Assembly: GCA_900322035.1 (NCBI GenBank)
Contig: ONYL01000010.1
Location: 1-59,271 of the forward strand
Direction: 5' to 3'
Source: an uncultured Prevotella sp.
GTDB lineage: Bacteria > Bacteroidota > Bacteroidia > Bacteroidales > Bacteroidaceae
DNA length: 59,271 bases
Under the pieces are notes generated by a model. The model was given only the letters and a program-made list of their open reading frames with translations. It was not told where the DNA came from and did no database searches. Positions 44,356 through 53,036 of this stretch are shown here, piece after piece. Each line of letters starts with the position of its first letter. Within the stretch, counting starts at the first letter, position 1. A program made the translations under genes and the position numbers.

Positions 44356-44626
44356 ATGCTGTCGGTGTGGCTATGAGGCAGATGTCTATGAGGGAAGGGG
44401 ACTATTTGGACAGCATATCACCGCTATGACTTGTCCAGACTGCCATTCTATTCAAAACATTGTCGTTGGAGGAGGAATAGGTCGGGTAGCCCATTCTTTT
44501 ACGACAGAAGTGGGACGACTCTGCTTGAGATGTGGCAGCAATAGAATCCAGATTTGGGACAAGCATACCTGCCCCAAATGCGGAGGAGAAATGAAGCCTA
44601 CTGGAGAATCTGAATTTTGGACATAG
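44321..44626 (+). CDS. Small zinc-ribbon protein, unknown function
   Basis: About 101 residues from ATG 44321 (MKISMSQKVTYKC); ATG 44333 (MSQKV) is an equally good start. Both overlap the end of the glycosyltransferase gene (to 44355) in another frame. Four CxxC pairs are seen, 'CCRCGYEAD', 'TCPDCHSIQ', 'LCLRCGSNRI' and 'TCPKCGGEM', enough for two zinc sites. The middle is Gly/Val-rich ('NIVVGGGIGRVAHSF'). It is soluble with no signal peptide. Family not recognised; metal binding is firm from the Cys pairs, while a nucleic-acid role is only possible. Confidence 0.75.
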   Translation: MKISMSQKVTYKCCRCGYEADVYEGRGLFGQHITAMTCPDCHSIQNIVVGGGIGRVAHSFTTEVGRLCLRCGSNRIQIWDKHTCPKCGGEMKPTGESEFWT

Positions 44627-44685
44627 GCTTTCACTGTGGGATCTTGGTGGGGTTCTGTCAAAACACATAGATGGAATCATGCTTC

Positions 44686-44831
44686 GTGGCTTTCGCCACG
44701 GCATTGTGCGGTTTTCGCCGCATGGTCGTATGGCTTTCGCCGCATGGTCGTATGGCTTTCGCCGCATGGTCGTATGGCTTTCGCCGCACGGTCGTATGGC
44801 TTTCGCCGCACGGTCGAGTGGCGAAAGCCAC
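44686..44831. repeat. 22-bp tandem repeat array bounded by inverted repeats (array 3)
   Basis: Six units of exactly 22 bases start at 44689, 44711, 44733, 44755, 44777 and 44799. Each begins G(C/T)TTTCGCC, and four of the six end in GTATG. Units 3 and 4 are identical; unit 5 differs by one base. The ends carry GTGGCTTTCGCCAC (44686-44699) and its reverse complement GTGGCGAAAGCCAC (44818-44831). The latter folds into a 5-bp stem with a GAAA tetraloop. 22 is not a multiple of 3, so all frames stay open, and the frames seen here are not taken as genes. The 44627-45088 gap holds this array, a terminator and nothing else recognised. Confidence 0.85.
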
Positions 44832-45019
44832 TGAGGAGTACTGGAATTGGTTGACAGCTTTCGATGTTAAATACCAACAGATTTGACAACATTATTCACT
44901 ATCTACGGAATAAGTTGACGGGTCAAGATCTTATGCCCTAAAAGGATTGACAGCTGTCATTTGCTCCAAATTTCATCAAATTGTTCTTGTCTGGCAAACT
45001 TACACCTTCTTTGGTCGAA

Positions 45020-45066
45020 ATAATAAACGAAAGACGGCCGGCAGTCTTGTTGGCTGCCGGCCGTCT
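45020..45066 (-). terminator. Terminator of the mmdA-mmdC operon
   Basis: A 13-bp perfect GC-rich inverted repeat (45032-45044 with 45054-45066, 9-base loop). Read leftward it is followed by TTTCGTTTATTATTT. It lies 22 bases after the biotin carrier stop. Confidence 0.88.
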
Positions 45067-45088
45067 AATAGAAAATTTCTAAAAAATA

Positions 45089-45523
45089 CTATTCGACCAC
45101 AACAAGTGGGTCTTCCTCCATAACGGCCTGACCCAGCTTTACACAGATGGCTGTTACTTTGCCATCTTTCTCAGCTTCGATGTTGTTTGCCATCTTCATA
45201 GCTTCGAGTACCACAAGGGTATCTCCTGCCTTCACTTCCTGGCCAACCTCTACGTTGATGCCAGTGATGGTACCGGGCAGCGGAGCTTTGACTGCATTCT
45301 GCGTGTTGATACCGGTGGCTGGTGCGGCCTGCTCTTCATCAGAAGAGGCCTGAGAAGCCTTTCCAAGTACCACTTTTTTCTTCTCCGGCTCAGCAGGCTT
45401 TTCCATTCCTACTTCGAAACTCTCACCATTGACTTTCACCTCAGCGATGTTGGTCTCTTCGTTGATTTCTCCTATCTCGACTTTGTATTCTTTACCGTCG
45501 ATGGTATATTTGAATTCTTTCAT
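45089..45523 (-). CDS. mmdC: Biotin carboxyl carrier subunit of methylmalonyl-CoA decarboxylase / acyl-CoA carboxylase
   Basis: Carries the carboxyl group on biotin. A 144-residue protein with an N-terminal strand domain (1-40), an Ala/Pro/Glu/Lys linker (41-75) and a biotinyl domain (78-144). The biotin lysine is Lys110 in '[20 protein letters not shown]', preceded by '[18 protein letters not shown]'. It ends with the typical '[14 protein letters not shown]'. It is the last gene of the operon. In many relatives a membrane beta subunit (OadB/MmdB-like) follows, but here a terminator follows and no such gene is present. Confidence 0.92.
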   Translation of the reverse strand: MKEFKYTIDGKEYKVEIGEINEETNIAEVKVNGESFEVGMEKPAEPEKKKVVLGKASQASSDEEQAAPATGINTQNAVKAPLPGTITGINVEVGQEVKAGDTLVVLEAMKMANNIEAEKDGKVTAICVKLGQAVMEEDPLVVVE

Positions 45524-45545
45524 CTTAGATGTTGCTTGTTATGAA

Positions 45546-45698
45546 TTAAGGCTTGGCGGTGAATGAGAGGAATTTTGCATCCCACATGGTCTGCTTCGGC
45601 TTGATGGTAATGACGCCGCTCTCTTTCTCGTGAACGTTGTTGCCTTGGTATTCGTAAAGTGCCATAGCTATGGCAGCATAAATGTTTTTGTCCATCAT
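45546..45698 (-). CDS. Small subunit-like 50-residue protein between mmdA and mmdC
   Basis: ATG at 45698 (a second ATG at 45695) to TAA at 45548-45546. It starts 'MMDKNIYAAIAMALYEYQGN', then 'NVHEKESGVITIKPKQTMW' and ends 'DAKFLSFTAKP'. A small protein of this kind sits at the same place in many Bacteroidales operons, annotated as an OadG-related small subunit. It has one short hydrophobic stretch (IYAAIAMALY) that may anchor or contact the membrane. It lies 17 bases after the mmdA stop and 22 bases before mmdC, so it is clearly part of the operon. Its biochemical role is unproven. Confidence 0.78.
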   Translation of the reverse strand: MMDKNIYAAIAMALYEYQGNNVHEKESGVITIKPKQTMWDAKFLSFTAKP

Positions 45699-45715
45699 TT
45701 GTTTAGTTTAAATGA

Positions 45716-47281
45716 TTACATGGGCATACATCCGTGCTTCTTTGCAGGAAGCGTCATGCGCTTGTGGGCCAGCTGTGCCAGTCCACGGCAAATGCGGAAA
45801 CGAGTGTTTCGAGGCTCGATGACATCGTCGATGTAGCCGAATTGTGCAGCCTGGTAGGGATTGGCAAATGTTTCGGTGTACTCCTCTTCCTTTTCAGCGA
45901 GGAACTGCTTCACATCTCCGCCTTCTTCTTTTATTTTCTTGGCTTCCTTGCCACAAAGGATTGCCACTGCGCCAGAAGCACCCATTACGGCGATCTCTGC
46001 AGTAGGCCATGCATAGTTCAGGTCGTTGCGTAACTGTTTACAGCCCATCACGATGTGTGAACCTCCATAGCTTTTACGCAGTGTGACGGTGACCTTTGGT
46101 ACCGTAGCTTCCCCGTAGGCATAGAGCAGCTGGGCACCGTGCAGAATTACGGCATTGTATTCCTGTCCTGTTCCGGGAAGGAATCCTGGAACGTCCACTA
46201 ATGACACAATAGGAATGTTGAAGGCATCGCAGAAGCGTACAAAGCGGGCCCCTTTACGTGATGCGTTCACGTCGAGCACACCGGCATAAGCTGAAGGCTG
46301 ATTGGCAACAATGCCGACACTCTGACCATTGAAACGGGCAAAGCCTGTGATGATATTCTTGGCAAACTTAGGCTGGACCTCAAAGAATTCGCCGTTGTCT
46401 GTGATGGCAGTGATGACCTTGTACATATCGTAAGCCTTGTTGGGATCATCAGGCAGAATATCGTTGAGAATGTCTTCTGTACGGTTGATGGGGTCGGTAC
46501 ATTCCACTCTTGGAGCCTCTTCCTCATTGTTTGAGGGCAGATAGCTGAGGAGGGTCTTAAGCATTTCCATGCATTCCTCCTCCGTTTTGGCCGTGAAACT
46601 TGTCACACCGCTCTTGCTGGCATGGACACTGGCACCGCCCAAATGCTCAGAATCAATGTCCTCGCCCGTGACGGTTTTCACCACTTTCGGGCCTGTGAGG
46701 AACATATAGCTTGTCCCCTCGGTCATAAAAATAAAGTCGGTCAAGGCTGGAGAATACACGGCACCGCCAGCGCAGGGACCCATAATGCAGGAAATCTGCG
46801 GAATAACGCCTGAAGCCAGGATGTTGCGCTCAAAAATCTCACCGTATCCGGCGAGAGCAGAGATGCCTTCCTGAATACGGGCTCCACCAGAATCGTTCAT
46901 ACCGATGACGGGCGCACCATTTGTCATAGCCATATCCATCACCTTGCAGATCTTCTGACTCATGGTTTCGGAAAGAGAACCACCGTTTACGGTGAAATCC
47001 TGCGCGTAGACATAGACGAGTCGTCCGTCGATGGTAGCAGACCCGGCGACAACACCATCGCCCAAGTACTGCTTCTTCTCCATACCGAAATTGTGGCAGC
47101 GGTGAAGCTTGAACATGTCGTACTCTTCGAACGAACCTTTGTCGACGAGCATTTCAATACGTTCACGGGCTGTGTATTTGCCACGGGCATGCTGCTTATC
47201 GATGGCTTTCTCACCACCACCGAGGCGGGCCTGCTCGCGTTTGGCGAGAAGCTCTTTAATCTTTTCTGTTTGTTTGCTCAT
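45716..47281 (-). CDS. mmdA: Acyl-CoA carboxyltransferase subunit (methylmalonyl-CoA decarboxylase alpha / propionyl-CoA carboxylase beta)
   Basis: Moves the carboxyl group between methylmalonyl-CoA and biotin. The 521-residue protein has the two crotonase-fold halves of the family. The N half has '[20 protein letters not shown]', '[17 protein letters not shown]' and '[20 protein letters not shown]', with the acyl-CoA oxyanion loop '[16 protein letters not shown]'. The C half has '[20 protein letters not shown]', '[19 protein letters not shown]' and '[19 protein letters not shown]'. First gene of the three-gene operon. In Bacteroidales it serves the succinate-propionate route; whether it works as decarboxylase or carboxylase cannot be read here. 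Confidence 0.93.
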   Translation of the reverse strand: MSKQTEKIKELLAKREQARLGGGEKAIDKQHARGKYTARERIEMLVDKGSFEEYDMFKLHRCHNFGMEKKQYLGDGVVAGSATIDGRLVYVYAQDFTVNGGSLSETMSQKICKVMDMAMTNGAPVIGMNDSGGARIQEGISALAGYGEIFERNILASGVIPQISCIMGPCAGGAVYSPALTDFIFMTEGTSYMFLTGPKVVKTVTGEDIDSEHLGGASVHASKSGVTSFTAKTEEECMEMLKTLLSYLPSNNEEEAPRVECTDPINRTEDILNDILPDDPNKAYDMYKVITAITDNGEFFEVQPKFAKNIITGFARFNGQSVGIVANQPSAYAGVLDVNASRKGARFVRFCDAFNIPIVSLVDVPGFLPGTGQEYNAVILHGAQLLYAYGEATVPKVTVTLRKSYGGSHIVMGCKQLRNDLNYAWPTAEIAVMGASGAVAILCGKEAKKIKEEGGDVKQFLAEKEEEYTETFANPYQAAQFGYIDDVIEPRNTRFRICRGLAQLAHKRMTLPAKKHGCMPM

Positions 47282-47317
47282 ATTATATTAGCGTTTGTGT
47301 AGTTTCTTTTTCGGGTG

Positions 47318-47325
47318 CAAAGTTA
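47318..47325 (-). promoter_or_regulatory. -7 box of the mmdA operon
   Basis: TAACTTTG on the minus strand (47325-47318), 37 bases before the mmdA ATG. The nearest TTG (47352-47350) is 24 bases away, slightly far for a -33 element. Confidence 0.6.
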
Positions 47326-47365
47326 CTGCTTTTTATTGACTCGACGAAACAATGGTGATGATTTG

Positions 47366-47833
47366 TCACCATTTCCTGTTTGTCACTGTCTCGTCGGCTT
47401 TCTGCCAGTCTGTATCCAACGAAAACTGTGTCACGTAGTTGGGATTGTTGTAATAGCTCCAGACAAGTTCTTTGTCTTCATCGTTAAACCAAGGGTTGTT
47501 GATGCTTGCATTGCGATAAATAGCTACCACTGCATCTTTCTGGCTTTTTGAAGCTTTGGCAAGCCGGCGTGTGAAAGTGTCGATGAAGTCATAGAGAGCG
47601 TAGGCTTGACGGTCGAGCATGCTCATGCTGCTGTCTGGCATAACCTCTGCGGCTTTCATGGCCATGTACTCCAAAGCATCCACTTTGAAAGTGGCGATCT
47701 TGCGGGTCTCGATATCAAGCTGAGTGCTGTCGGCAATTTTCTTCGACAATCTGTAAACCTCCTGGTATACCTGTTGCGCGTTGGCGCTGATGGTGGAGAG
47801 GCTGAACATCAGCAGAGCAATTATTATTTTCTT
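47366..47833 (-). CDS. Small exported protein, unknown function
   Basis: A 155-residue protein starting at ATG 47833 (MKKIIIALLMFSLSTISANA). This gives a standard signal peptide cleaved at 'ANA|QQV'; the frame from 47866 adds 11 non-signal residues. The mature part is mostly helical ('VYQEVYRLSKKIADSTQ', 'IATFKVDALEYMAMKAAEVM', 'LDRQAYALYDFIDTFTRRLA') and has a few Trp near the end. Periplasmic. Similar small exported proteins are common in Prevotella without known function. It lies between the mmdA promoter and ruvC and may be a single gene. Confidence 0.78.
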   Translation of the reverse strand, partial: KKIIIALLMFSLSTISANAQQVYQEVYRLSKKIADSTQLDIETRKIATFKVDALEYMAMKAAEVMPDSSMSMLDRQAYALYDFIDTFTRRLAKASKSQKDAVVAIYRNASINNPWFNDEDKELVWSYYNNPNYVTQFSLDTDWQKADETVTNRKW

Positions 47834-47908
47834 CATAATCATTTGTTTATTGGTGATAACGTTCATATCGATAATTAAGATACACGAATGCTTTATTTTT
47901 AAGATTTA

Positions 47909-48487
47909 TTATCGGTGTACGATCCGTTCTTTGTTGTGTAGAGCAAAATCTTTCCAGCTGCCATAGCCCTTTTCGGTCGTTTCTGGTTTTCCCATTTGCA
48001 GGAAGTGGCAGTAGGCTGCGCCGAGAGCGTCTGTGGCATCCATAAAGCGGGGCATGTCGTCGGCACTCAGTCTGAGCATTCGCTTGAGCATGTCGGCTAC
48101 TTGCTGTTTACTGGCCGATCCGTTGCCCGTGATGGCCATTTTTATTTTCAACGGTGCGTATTCGTGGATGGGGATGTCACGGCGGATGGCAGCAGCAATG
48201 GCTACACCCTGTGCGCGCCCCAATTTGAGCATGGACTGCACGTTCTTGCCAAAAAACGGAGCCTCAATAGCCATTTCGTCGGGGTGGTATTCGTCGATGA
48301 CTCCAGTGATACGTTCGTAGATCTTTCCCAATCTCAGATAGGGATCATGCATTTTCCGCAGATCGATGACTCCCATGGCGATCATGGAAGCCTTGTTGCC
48401 CATGACGCTTAGCAAGCCGTACCCCATGACGTTGGTTCCTGGATCCACACCGAGAATAATTTTCTCAGTCTTTATACTTCCCGTCAT
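47909..48487 (-). CDS. ruvC: Crossover junction endodeoxyribonuclease RuvC
   Basis: Resolves Holliday junctions in recombination and repair with RuvAB. 192 residues, usual length. The four catalytic acids are visible: Asp15 ('[14 protein letters not shown]'), Glu75 ('[19 protein letters not shown]'), and Asp150 and Asp153 ('[15 protein letters not shown]'). Basic patch '[17 protein letters not shown]' for DNA binding. Starts 7 bases after the stop of the preceding hydrolase gene, so it belongs to the long leftward run from proS. Confidence 0.95.
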   Translation of the reverse strand: MTGSIKTEKIILGVDPGTNVMGYGLLSVMGNKASMIAMGVIDLRKMHDPYLRLGKIYERITGVIDEYHPDEMAIEAPFFGKNVQSMLKLGRAQGVAIAAAIRRDIPIHEYAPLKIKMAITGNGSASKQQVADMLKRMLRLSADDMPRFMDATDALGAAYCHFLQMGKPETTEKGYGSWKDFALHNKERIVHR

Positions 48488-48494
48488 CTATCTG

Positions 48495-49139
48495 TTATCT
48501 GTCAAGATAGGGATTTGAAGTTTCTTCTTCGCCTATGGTTGTAGCTTCTCCGTGCCCTGGCAGAATCTTCGTCTGATCGGGTAATTGACTGATCATCCTT
48601 AGGCTCTGTATGAGAAGGAACATACTGCCGCCCTGGAGATCGGTTCGCCCCACCGAATGCTGGAACAACGTGTCGCCAGAAAAGGCTACGTTTTCTTCTT
48701 TGCAGTAATAGAAAACACCGCCCGGACTGTGCCCTGGAGTTTCGAGAATCGTGAAGGTATGATTTCCAAACTGAATGACATCGCTTGCAGAAAGATACCG
48801 GCCAACAGCGGGCATTTCATATTCGAGTTCAATGTGGCAGAATTGTTCAGCCTGCTCGGGCAGTGATTCCATCAGAGGTTTTTCGTCAACATGAGCTTCC
48901 ACTTTCAATCCGAATTCATCAAATATGGTATTGTTGCCAAAATTATGGTCTATGTGACCATGAGTGGCAATGAGATGTTTGGGTGTCAGCTTGTTGCCGC
49001 GTATGTAGGAAACAACAGCATTACGTTCCTCGGGGAAGTAGGCGCCGCAGTCCACGATGACACACTCGTTGGTCTCATCGCTGACCACGTAAGTATTCTC
49101 CCTGATGGGGTTACAAATAAAACGTTCTATTTTCAACAT
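48495..49139 (-). CDS. Metallo-beta-lactamase-fold hydrolase (glyoxalase II-like)
   Basis: A 214-residue zinc hydrolase. The metal motif HxHxDH is 'IATHGHIDHNFGN' with His60, His62, Asp64 and His65. Others are 'ILETPGHSPGGVFYY', 'ENVAFSGDTLFQHSVGRTDL' and 'ILPGHGEATTIGEE'. The set is that of the YcbL/glyoxalase II-like group, which acts on thioesters such as S-lactoylglutathione analogues; the true substrate is unknown. It overlaps the rsmG end by 7 bases. Confidence 0.92.
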   Translation of the reverse strand: MLKIERFICNPIRENTYVVSDETNECVIVDCGAYFPEERNAVVSYIRGNKLTPKHLIATHGHIDHNFGNNTIFDEFGLKVEAHVDEKPLMESLPEQAEQFCHIELEYEMPAVGRYLSASDVIQFGNHTFTILETPGHSPGGVFYYCKEENVAFSGDTLFQHSVGRTDLQGGSMFLLIQSLRMISQLPDQTKILPGHGEATTIGEEETSNPYLDR

Positions 49140-49753
49140 GGGATGTAAATGATATTTTTGCCTTTAAACCAATCTTCCTCAAACCATTCGCTCAACGGTA
49201 GGACGTTGGCGATATTTTTGTAGGGTTTTGTCTCTTCTGTGAGGTCTCCTCCTTTTAGTGTGATGAAACCATTGGGCAATGCGTTGTGTTGCGTGTGGGA
49301 AATGTTCTTGCGCATCAGTCGTATCATCTCAGAAAGCTGCATTACGGCTCTTGATACGATGAAATCATATTTTTCGCGTTCGTCTTCACCGCGCAAGTGT
49401 TCGGCCACCACGTTTTTCAAACCAATGGCTTTTGCTATCTCCGTAGCTACTTTAATTTTCTTTCCAGTACCGTCTATCAGTTTGAAATTCACCTCGGGGA
49501 ACATAATAGCTAACGGAATGCCTGGAAATCCACCACCAGTACCGAAATCGAGAATGTTTGTACCAGCTTTGAAACCAATAAACTTGGCGATGGCAAGCGA
49601 GTGGAGTATATGGTGCTCATAAAGATTGTCGATGTCCTTACGGGAAATGACATTGATCTTGGAGTTCCAATCAGAATACAAGTCGTAAAGAGCGGCGTAC
49701 TGACGCTGCTGCTCTTCAGAGAGATGCGGAAAGTATTTTAGTATTTCGTTCAT
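49133..49753 (-). CDS. rsmG: 16S rRNA (guanine-N7) methyltransferase RsmG
   Basis: Methylates G527 of 16S rRNA. 206 residues, usual length. SAM-binding motifs 'NILDFGTGGGFPGIPLAIMF' and 'KLIDGTGKKIKVATEIAKAI'; 'NKINVISRKDIDNLYEHHIL' (as 'NSKINVISRKD') and 'YDFIVSRAVMQLSEMIRLM' are typical of the GidB family. Overlaps both the hydrolase gene (7 bases) and the DUF3298 gene (4 bases). Confidence 0.95.
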   Translation of the reverse strand: MNEILKYFPHLSEEQQRQYAALYDLYSDWNSKINVISRKDIDNLYEHHILHSLAIAKFIGFKAGTNILDFGTGGGFPGIPLAIMFPEVNFKLIDGTGKKIKVATEIAKAIGLKNVVAEHLRGEDEREKYDFIVSRAVMQLSEMIRLMRKNISHTQHNALPNGFITLKGGDLTEETKPYKNIANVLPLSEWFEEDWFKGKNIIYIPC

Positions 49754-50547
49754 CTTTTTTTGAGTAAGTCCTTCAATTCTTTTCTACTGAACTCTATTTT
49801 TATTTCCCCATAGTCGTGGGAAGCTATCTCATCCTGGCCATAAATGAAGATGATCTTATGCTTCAACAGCATGACATTATCGGGAATATATGGGTCACAA
49901 TTGACGAAGATTTTTTTCTCTTTCAACTCATTTTCATTATTGGCTTTAAATGTCTTCATAAGCTTCTTCTCAATGAGTCGGATGAGGGCACTCTCATACC
50001 CTGGTACAAAAATATCATCGGCTGTAATAGTGCTGCAAGTTCTTAAGTCAAAGTTCTTAACAAATGACTGCAATTGCTGATGGTCTCCTTCCTTTATAAG
50101 GGTATGGGCTAAATAGCAAACCGTGGAATCTATTCCAGGCCAAGTCTCTGTGTAGACTTTATAAGAATAATTGTATTCGTTGGCATTCGTTTTGTCCATC
50201 AAGAAGATGGGTGTGAACTGTTGGCGGTATGAGCTGATGCATTTTTTGAGAATGGCGTTGAGCAGTTGCTTCTTGTCAGCTTTATTGTACGCTCCAGGAA
50301 GATATTCCGGTTGAATCATCCCCATGGAGAGTATGGAATCGTTCAATTCTGGTAAGCTCGGGAAGAAACGTAATGAAAGATGCAGTTCGCAGTTGGGATG
50401 CTTTTCTCCACTGACGAGAGGTACGACCGTATCCACAACCACGCTGTCAACTTCCCGGCCGTAGATCCGACTGGAATTGCCGTCTTCACGTCCGCACGAA
50501 GCGAACATGAAGACAGCAATGACAACAAAGGCCAACGCTTTTGTCAT
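49750..50547 (-). CDS. DUF3298-type lipoprotein
   Basis: A 265-residue lipoprotein: signal peptide with lipobox 'FASC' (Cys18) followed by 'GREDGNSS'. The middle and C-terminal parts fit the DUF4163/DUF3298 (RsiV-like) fold, with a beta-rich opening ('NCELHLSLRFFPSLPELNDS'), 'YNYSYKVYTETWPGIDSTVC', 'LRTCSTITADDIFVPG' and 'HKIIFIYGQDEIASHDYGEI'. Related proteins include the anti-sigma factor RsiV and lysozyme-binding proteins, but no sigma factor is near. Sits between proS (9-base gap) and rsmG. Confidence 0.8.
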   Translation of the reverse strand: MTKALAFVVIAVFMFASCGREDGNSSRIYGREVDSVVVDTVVPLVSGEKHPNCELHLSLRFFPSLPELNDSILSMGMIQPEYLPGAYNKADKKQLLNAILKKCISSYRQQFTPIFLMDKTNANEYNYSYKVYTETWPGIDSTVCYLAHTLIKEGDHQQLQSFVKNFDLRTCSTITADDIFVPGYESALIRLIEKKLMKTFKANNENELKEKKIFVNCDPYIPDNVMLLKHKIIFIYGQDEIASHDYGEIKIEFSRKELKDLLKKR

Positions 50548-50556
50548 ACGCGAGGA

Positions 50557-52038
50557 TTAATAATTGCGGGCTATGATGACGCGTGCTACAGAAGGCTTGC
50601 CGCTAACCATGTCGATACCCGGCTCCTGACTATAGCCGTAAGGTATGCAACGGATAGTGGCCTGGGTGTCCTCTTTGATTTTAGCTTCGGTCTCGGCAGT
50701 GCCGTCCCATGGGCAGAGGAAGAAGCCACCGTCCTTAATACGCTTCTTGAATTCGTCATAGTTGTCACATTCGTAGATGTGCTCGTCGCGGAACTTGCGA
50801 GCCTTTTCAAAGATATTTTTCTGAATATCATCGAGAAGATTTTTCACGCGGTCTACGATACCGTCAAAGCTTACGTTTTCTTTCTCCAATGTGTCACGGC
50901 GCATGATCTCAATAGTGTTGCTTTCCAAATCGCGACCTCCCATTACCAGGCGAACAGGTACGCCCTTAAGCTCATAGTCGGCAAACTTGAATCCAGGACG
51001 TTTGTTGTCAGCATCATCGTATTTTACACTGACACCAGCCTCACGCAACTGCTCAATAACGGGTTGAAGCTTCTCACTGATGGCGTTCAGTTGTCCGTTG
51101 TCTTTGTAAATTGGAACAATGACAACTTGAATGGGAGCTACCTTTGGAGGCAATACCAAGCCGTTGTCATCGCTGTGTGCCATGATGAGGGCACCGATGA
51201 GACGGGTTGAAACACCCCATGAAGTAGCCCAAACATATTGAGGTTTGTTATCTTTGTCCAGATAAGTGACATCAAAACTCTTGGCAAAGTTCTGGCCGAG
51301 GAAGTGCGATGTACCGCTTTGCAGGGCTTTGCCATCTTGCATCATTGCTTCAATCGTGTAGGTGTCTACCGCACCGGCAAAGCGCTCAGTCTCGCTTTTT
51401 TCTCCACGGATGACGGGAACTGCAATCACGTTCTCCGCAAAGTCGGCATAGATGTTGAGCATTTTCTTGGCCATTTCGCGTGCCTCTTCTTGGGTAGCGT
51501 GGGCGGTGTGGCCTTCTTGCCACAGAAATTCCGAGGTGCGGAGGAAAGGACGGGTTCTCATTTCCCAACGCATCACGTTGCACCACTGGTTACAGAGGAT
51601 GGGCAGGTCGCGCCAACTGTGAATCCAGCCTTTATAAGTGTTCCAAACCATCGTTTCAGAAGTGGGACGGATAATCAGTTCTTCTTCCAACTTGGCAGTA
51701 GGGTCAACGATGATGTCCTTGCCGTCTTCGCTGGTCTTTAGACGGTAGTGGGTGACCACGGCACTCTCTTTGGCGAAACCTTTTACGTGTTCGGCCTCAC
51801 GAGCGAAGAAACTTTTAGGAATAAGCAGGGGGAAATATGCGTTTTGGACGCCCACTTTCTTGAAATCGGCATCAAGCGACGCCTGCATTTTTTCCCAGAT
51901 GGCATAGCCATAAGGTTTGATAATCATACATCCACGAACAGGGGCTTGCTCTGCCAAATCAGCTTTCATCACTAAGTCGTTGTACCATTGGCTATAGTTG
52001 TCAGCACGCTTGGTCAACTGTTTCAATTCTTTTGCCAT
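50557..52038 (-). CDS. proS: Prolyl-tRNA synthetase, archaeal/eukaryotic type
   Basis: Charges tRNA-Pro. The 493-residue protein belongs to the short ProRS type without the bacterial editing insert. Class II motif 2 is '[20 protein letters not shown]', with '[13 protein letters not shown]' and '[20 protein letters not shown]' (motif 3). The anticodon-binding domain is near 290-390, and a C-terminal zinc-like domain includes '[20 protein letters not shown]' and 'TIRCIPYG'. The last residues 'VIIARNY' end in the Tyr that is characteristic of this type. First gene of the run proS, DUF3298, rsmG, hydrolase, ruvC. Confidence 0.95.
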   Translation of the reverse strand: MAKELKQLTKRADNYSQWYNDLVMKADLAEQAPVRGCMIIKPYGYAIWEKMQASLDADFKKVGVQNAYFPLLIPKSFFAREAEHVKGFAKESAVVTHYRLKTSEDGKDIIVDPTAKLEEELIIRPTSETMVWNTYKGWIHSWRDLPILCNQWCNVMRWEMRTRPFLRTSEFLWQEGHTAHATQEEAREMAKKMLNIYADFAENVIAVPVIRGEKSETERFAGAVDTYTIEAMMQDGKALQSGTSHFLGQNFAKSFDVTYLDKDNKPQYVWATSWGVSTRLIGALIMAHSDDNGLVLPPKVAPIQVVIVPIYKDNGQLNAISEKLQPVIEQLREAGVSVKYDDADNKRPGFKFADYELKGVPVRLVMGGRDLESNTIEIMRRDTLEKENVSFDGIVDRVKNLLDDIQKNIFEKARKFRDEHIYECDNYDEFKKRIKDGGFFLCPWDGTAETEAKIKEDTQATIRCIPYGYSQEPGIDMVSGKPSVARVIIARNY

Positions 52039-52248
52039 TTTCTTATAATGTATTTTCTAAATGCTATATCGTGAGTAGGGATTTGGGACAAGAAAATAGG
52101 GAAAAATCCTTTGCTTTTCACACAGAATCCCTTAACTTTGCGCAAAAGTACGAAAAAATATTGGTAAAAGAGGTGCTTATGCTGAAAAAAGAATAACTTT
52201 GCAGCGCGAAACAGAGAAAGAATTTCAAACAAAAAAACATAGACGATT
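52039..52248. promoter_or_regulatory. Divergent promoter region proS / OmpA lipoprotein
   Basis: Two likely -7 boxes: TACTTTTG on the minus strand (52150-52143) for proS and TAACTTTG on the plus strand (52194-52201) for the OmpA-type gene. -33 elements are weak for both. A further TAACTTTG at 52133-52140 on the plus strand abuts the proS box. No other structure seen. Confidence 0.55.
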
Positions 52249-52947
52249 ATGAAGAATTTTAAAATTGCAACAGTGGGACTTTGTTTCCTGACATTGACAA
52301 GTACATTTGTGGGTTGCGCCACAAAGCAGGGCACAGGCGCTTTGGCCGGTGCAGGTGGTGGCGCAGCATTAGGTGCCATCATTGGTGCCATTGCCGGTCA
52401 TGGCAAGGGGGCTGCTATCGGTGCAGCCATCGGTGGAGCCGTAGGAGCTGGCACGGGTGCCATCATCGGACGCCATATGGATAAAGTGGCTGAAGAGGCT
52501 GCCAAGCAGGTGCCTAATGCACAGGTTGAGGAAGTCACGGATGCCAACGGTTTGAAGGCAGTGAAAGTCACTTTCGATTCCGGAATCCTTTTCGCTACCA
52601 ATAAGGCAGATCTCAACCAGGCATCCAAGAACAGTTTAGCTAAATTTTCAACTGTTCTGAAGAACAACTCTGACTGCTACGTAGATATCTACGGACATAC
52701 AGACTCTACAGGTAACGACGGTATCAATATTCCTTTGAGCAACAATCGGGCAAAGAGCGTCTACAACTACCTGACGAGTTGTGGAGTAGCTTCCAATCAA
52801 ATCCAAAAGGTTGAAGGAAAGGGAAGCTCTCAACCTGTCGCCGACAACAGCACGGTTGATGGCCGCAAACAGAACCGTCGAGTAGAGGTTTATCTCTATG
52901 CTTCTCAGGCTCTTGTGGATAAGGCCAACAATGGTGAGTTACAATAA
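52249..52947 (+). CDS. OmpA-family peptidoglycan-binding lipoprotein with glycine zipper
   Basis: A 232-residue outer-membrane lipoprotein. Signal peptide with lipobox 'FVGC' (Cys23), then a long Gly/Ala zipper (about 28-77, GAxxGAxxGA pattern such as 'GAGGGAALGAIIGAIAGHGK') that likely inserts in the membrane. The OmpA C-terminal domain (about 108-225) follows: 'VTFDSGILFATNKADL', 'CYVDIYGHTDSTGNDGINIP' and 'LSNNRAKSVYNYLTSCGV', with 'DGRKQNRRVEVYL'. The Asp and Arg that hold meso-diaminopimelate are present (GHTDSTG, NRAK). It would tie the outer membrane to peptidoglycan. Own promoter and terminator. Confidence 0.93.
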   Translation: MKNFKIATVGLCFLTLTSTFVGCATKQGTGALAGAGGGAALGAIIGAIAGHGKGAAIGAAIGGAVGAGTGAIIGRHMDKVAEEAAKQVPNAQVEEVTDANGLKAVKVTFDSGILFATNKADLNQASKNSLAKFSTVLKNNSDCYVDIYGHTDSTGNDGINIPLSNNRAKSVYNYLTSCGVASNQIQKVEGKGSSQPVADNSTVDGRKQNRRVEVYLYASQALVDKANNGELQ

Positions 52948-52980
52948 CATTGATATCTCGACTAACTAACGTTATCTTTA

Positions 52981-53028
52981 GGGAATGTTCCTTCCTGCAA
53001 TGGAGGGTGGGACATTCCCGTTTTGTGT
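52981..53028 (+). terminator. Terminator between the OmpA lipoprotein and mtgA
   Basis: GGGAATGT at 52981-52988 pairs with ACATTCCC at 53012-53019, with further pairs inside. GTTTTGTGT follows. Moderately strong, so some read-through into mtgA is likely. Confidence 0.65.
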
Positions 53029-53036
53029 AATACGAC

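Noticed and set aside
44686-44831. CRISPR-like array
   Set aside because: Units follow each other with no unique spacers, are only 22 bases long, and no cas gene is near.
44636-44892. Open frames on both strands across the 22-bp repeats
   Set aside because: Frames stay open only because the repeat lacks stops in any phase; the peptides are periodic, with no start signal and no recognisable family.
52039-52248. T-box or other riboswitch before proS
   Set aside because: No T-box consensus or specifier-like stem is seen, and the space is filled by two promoter boxes.
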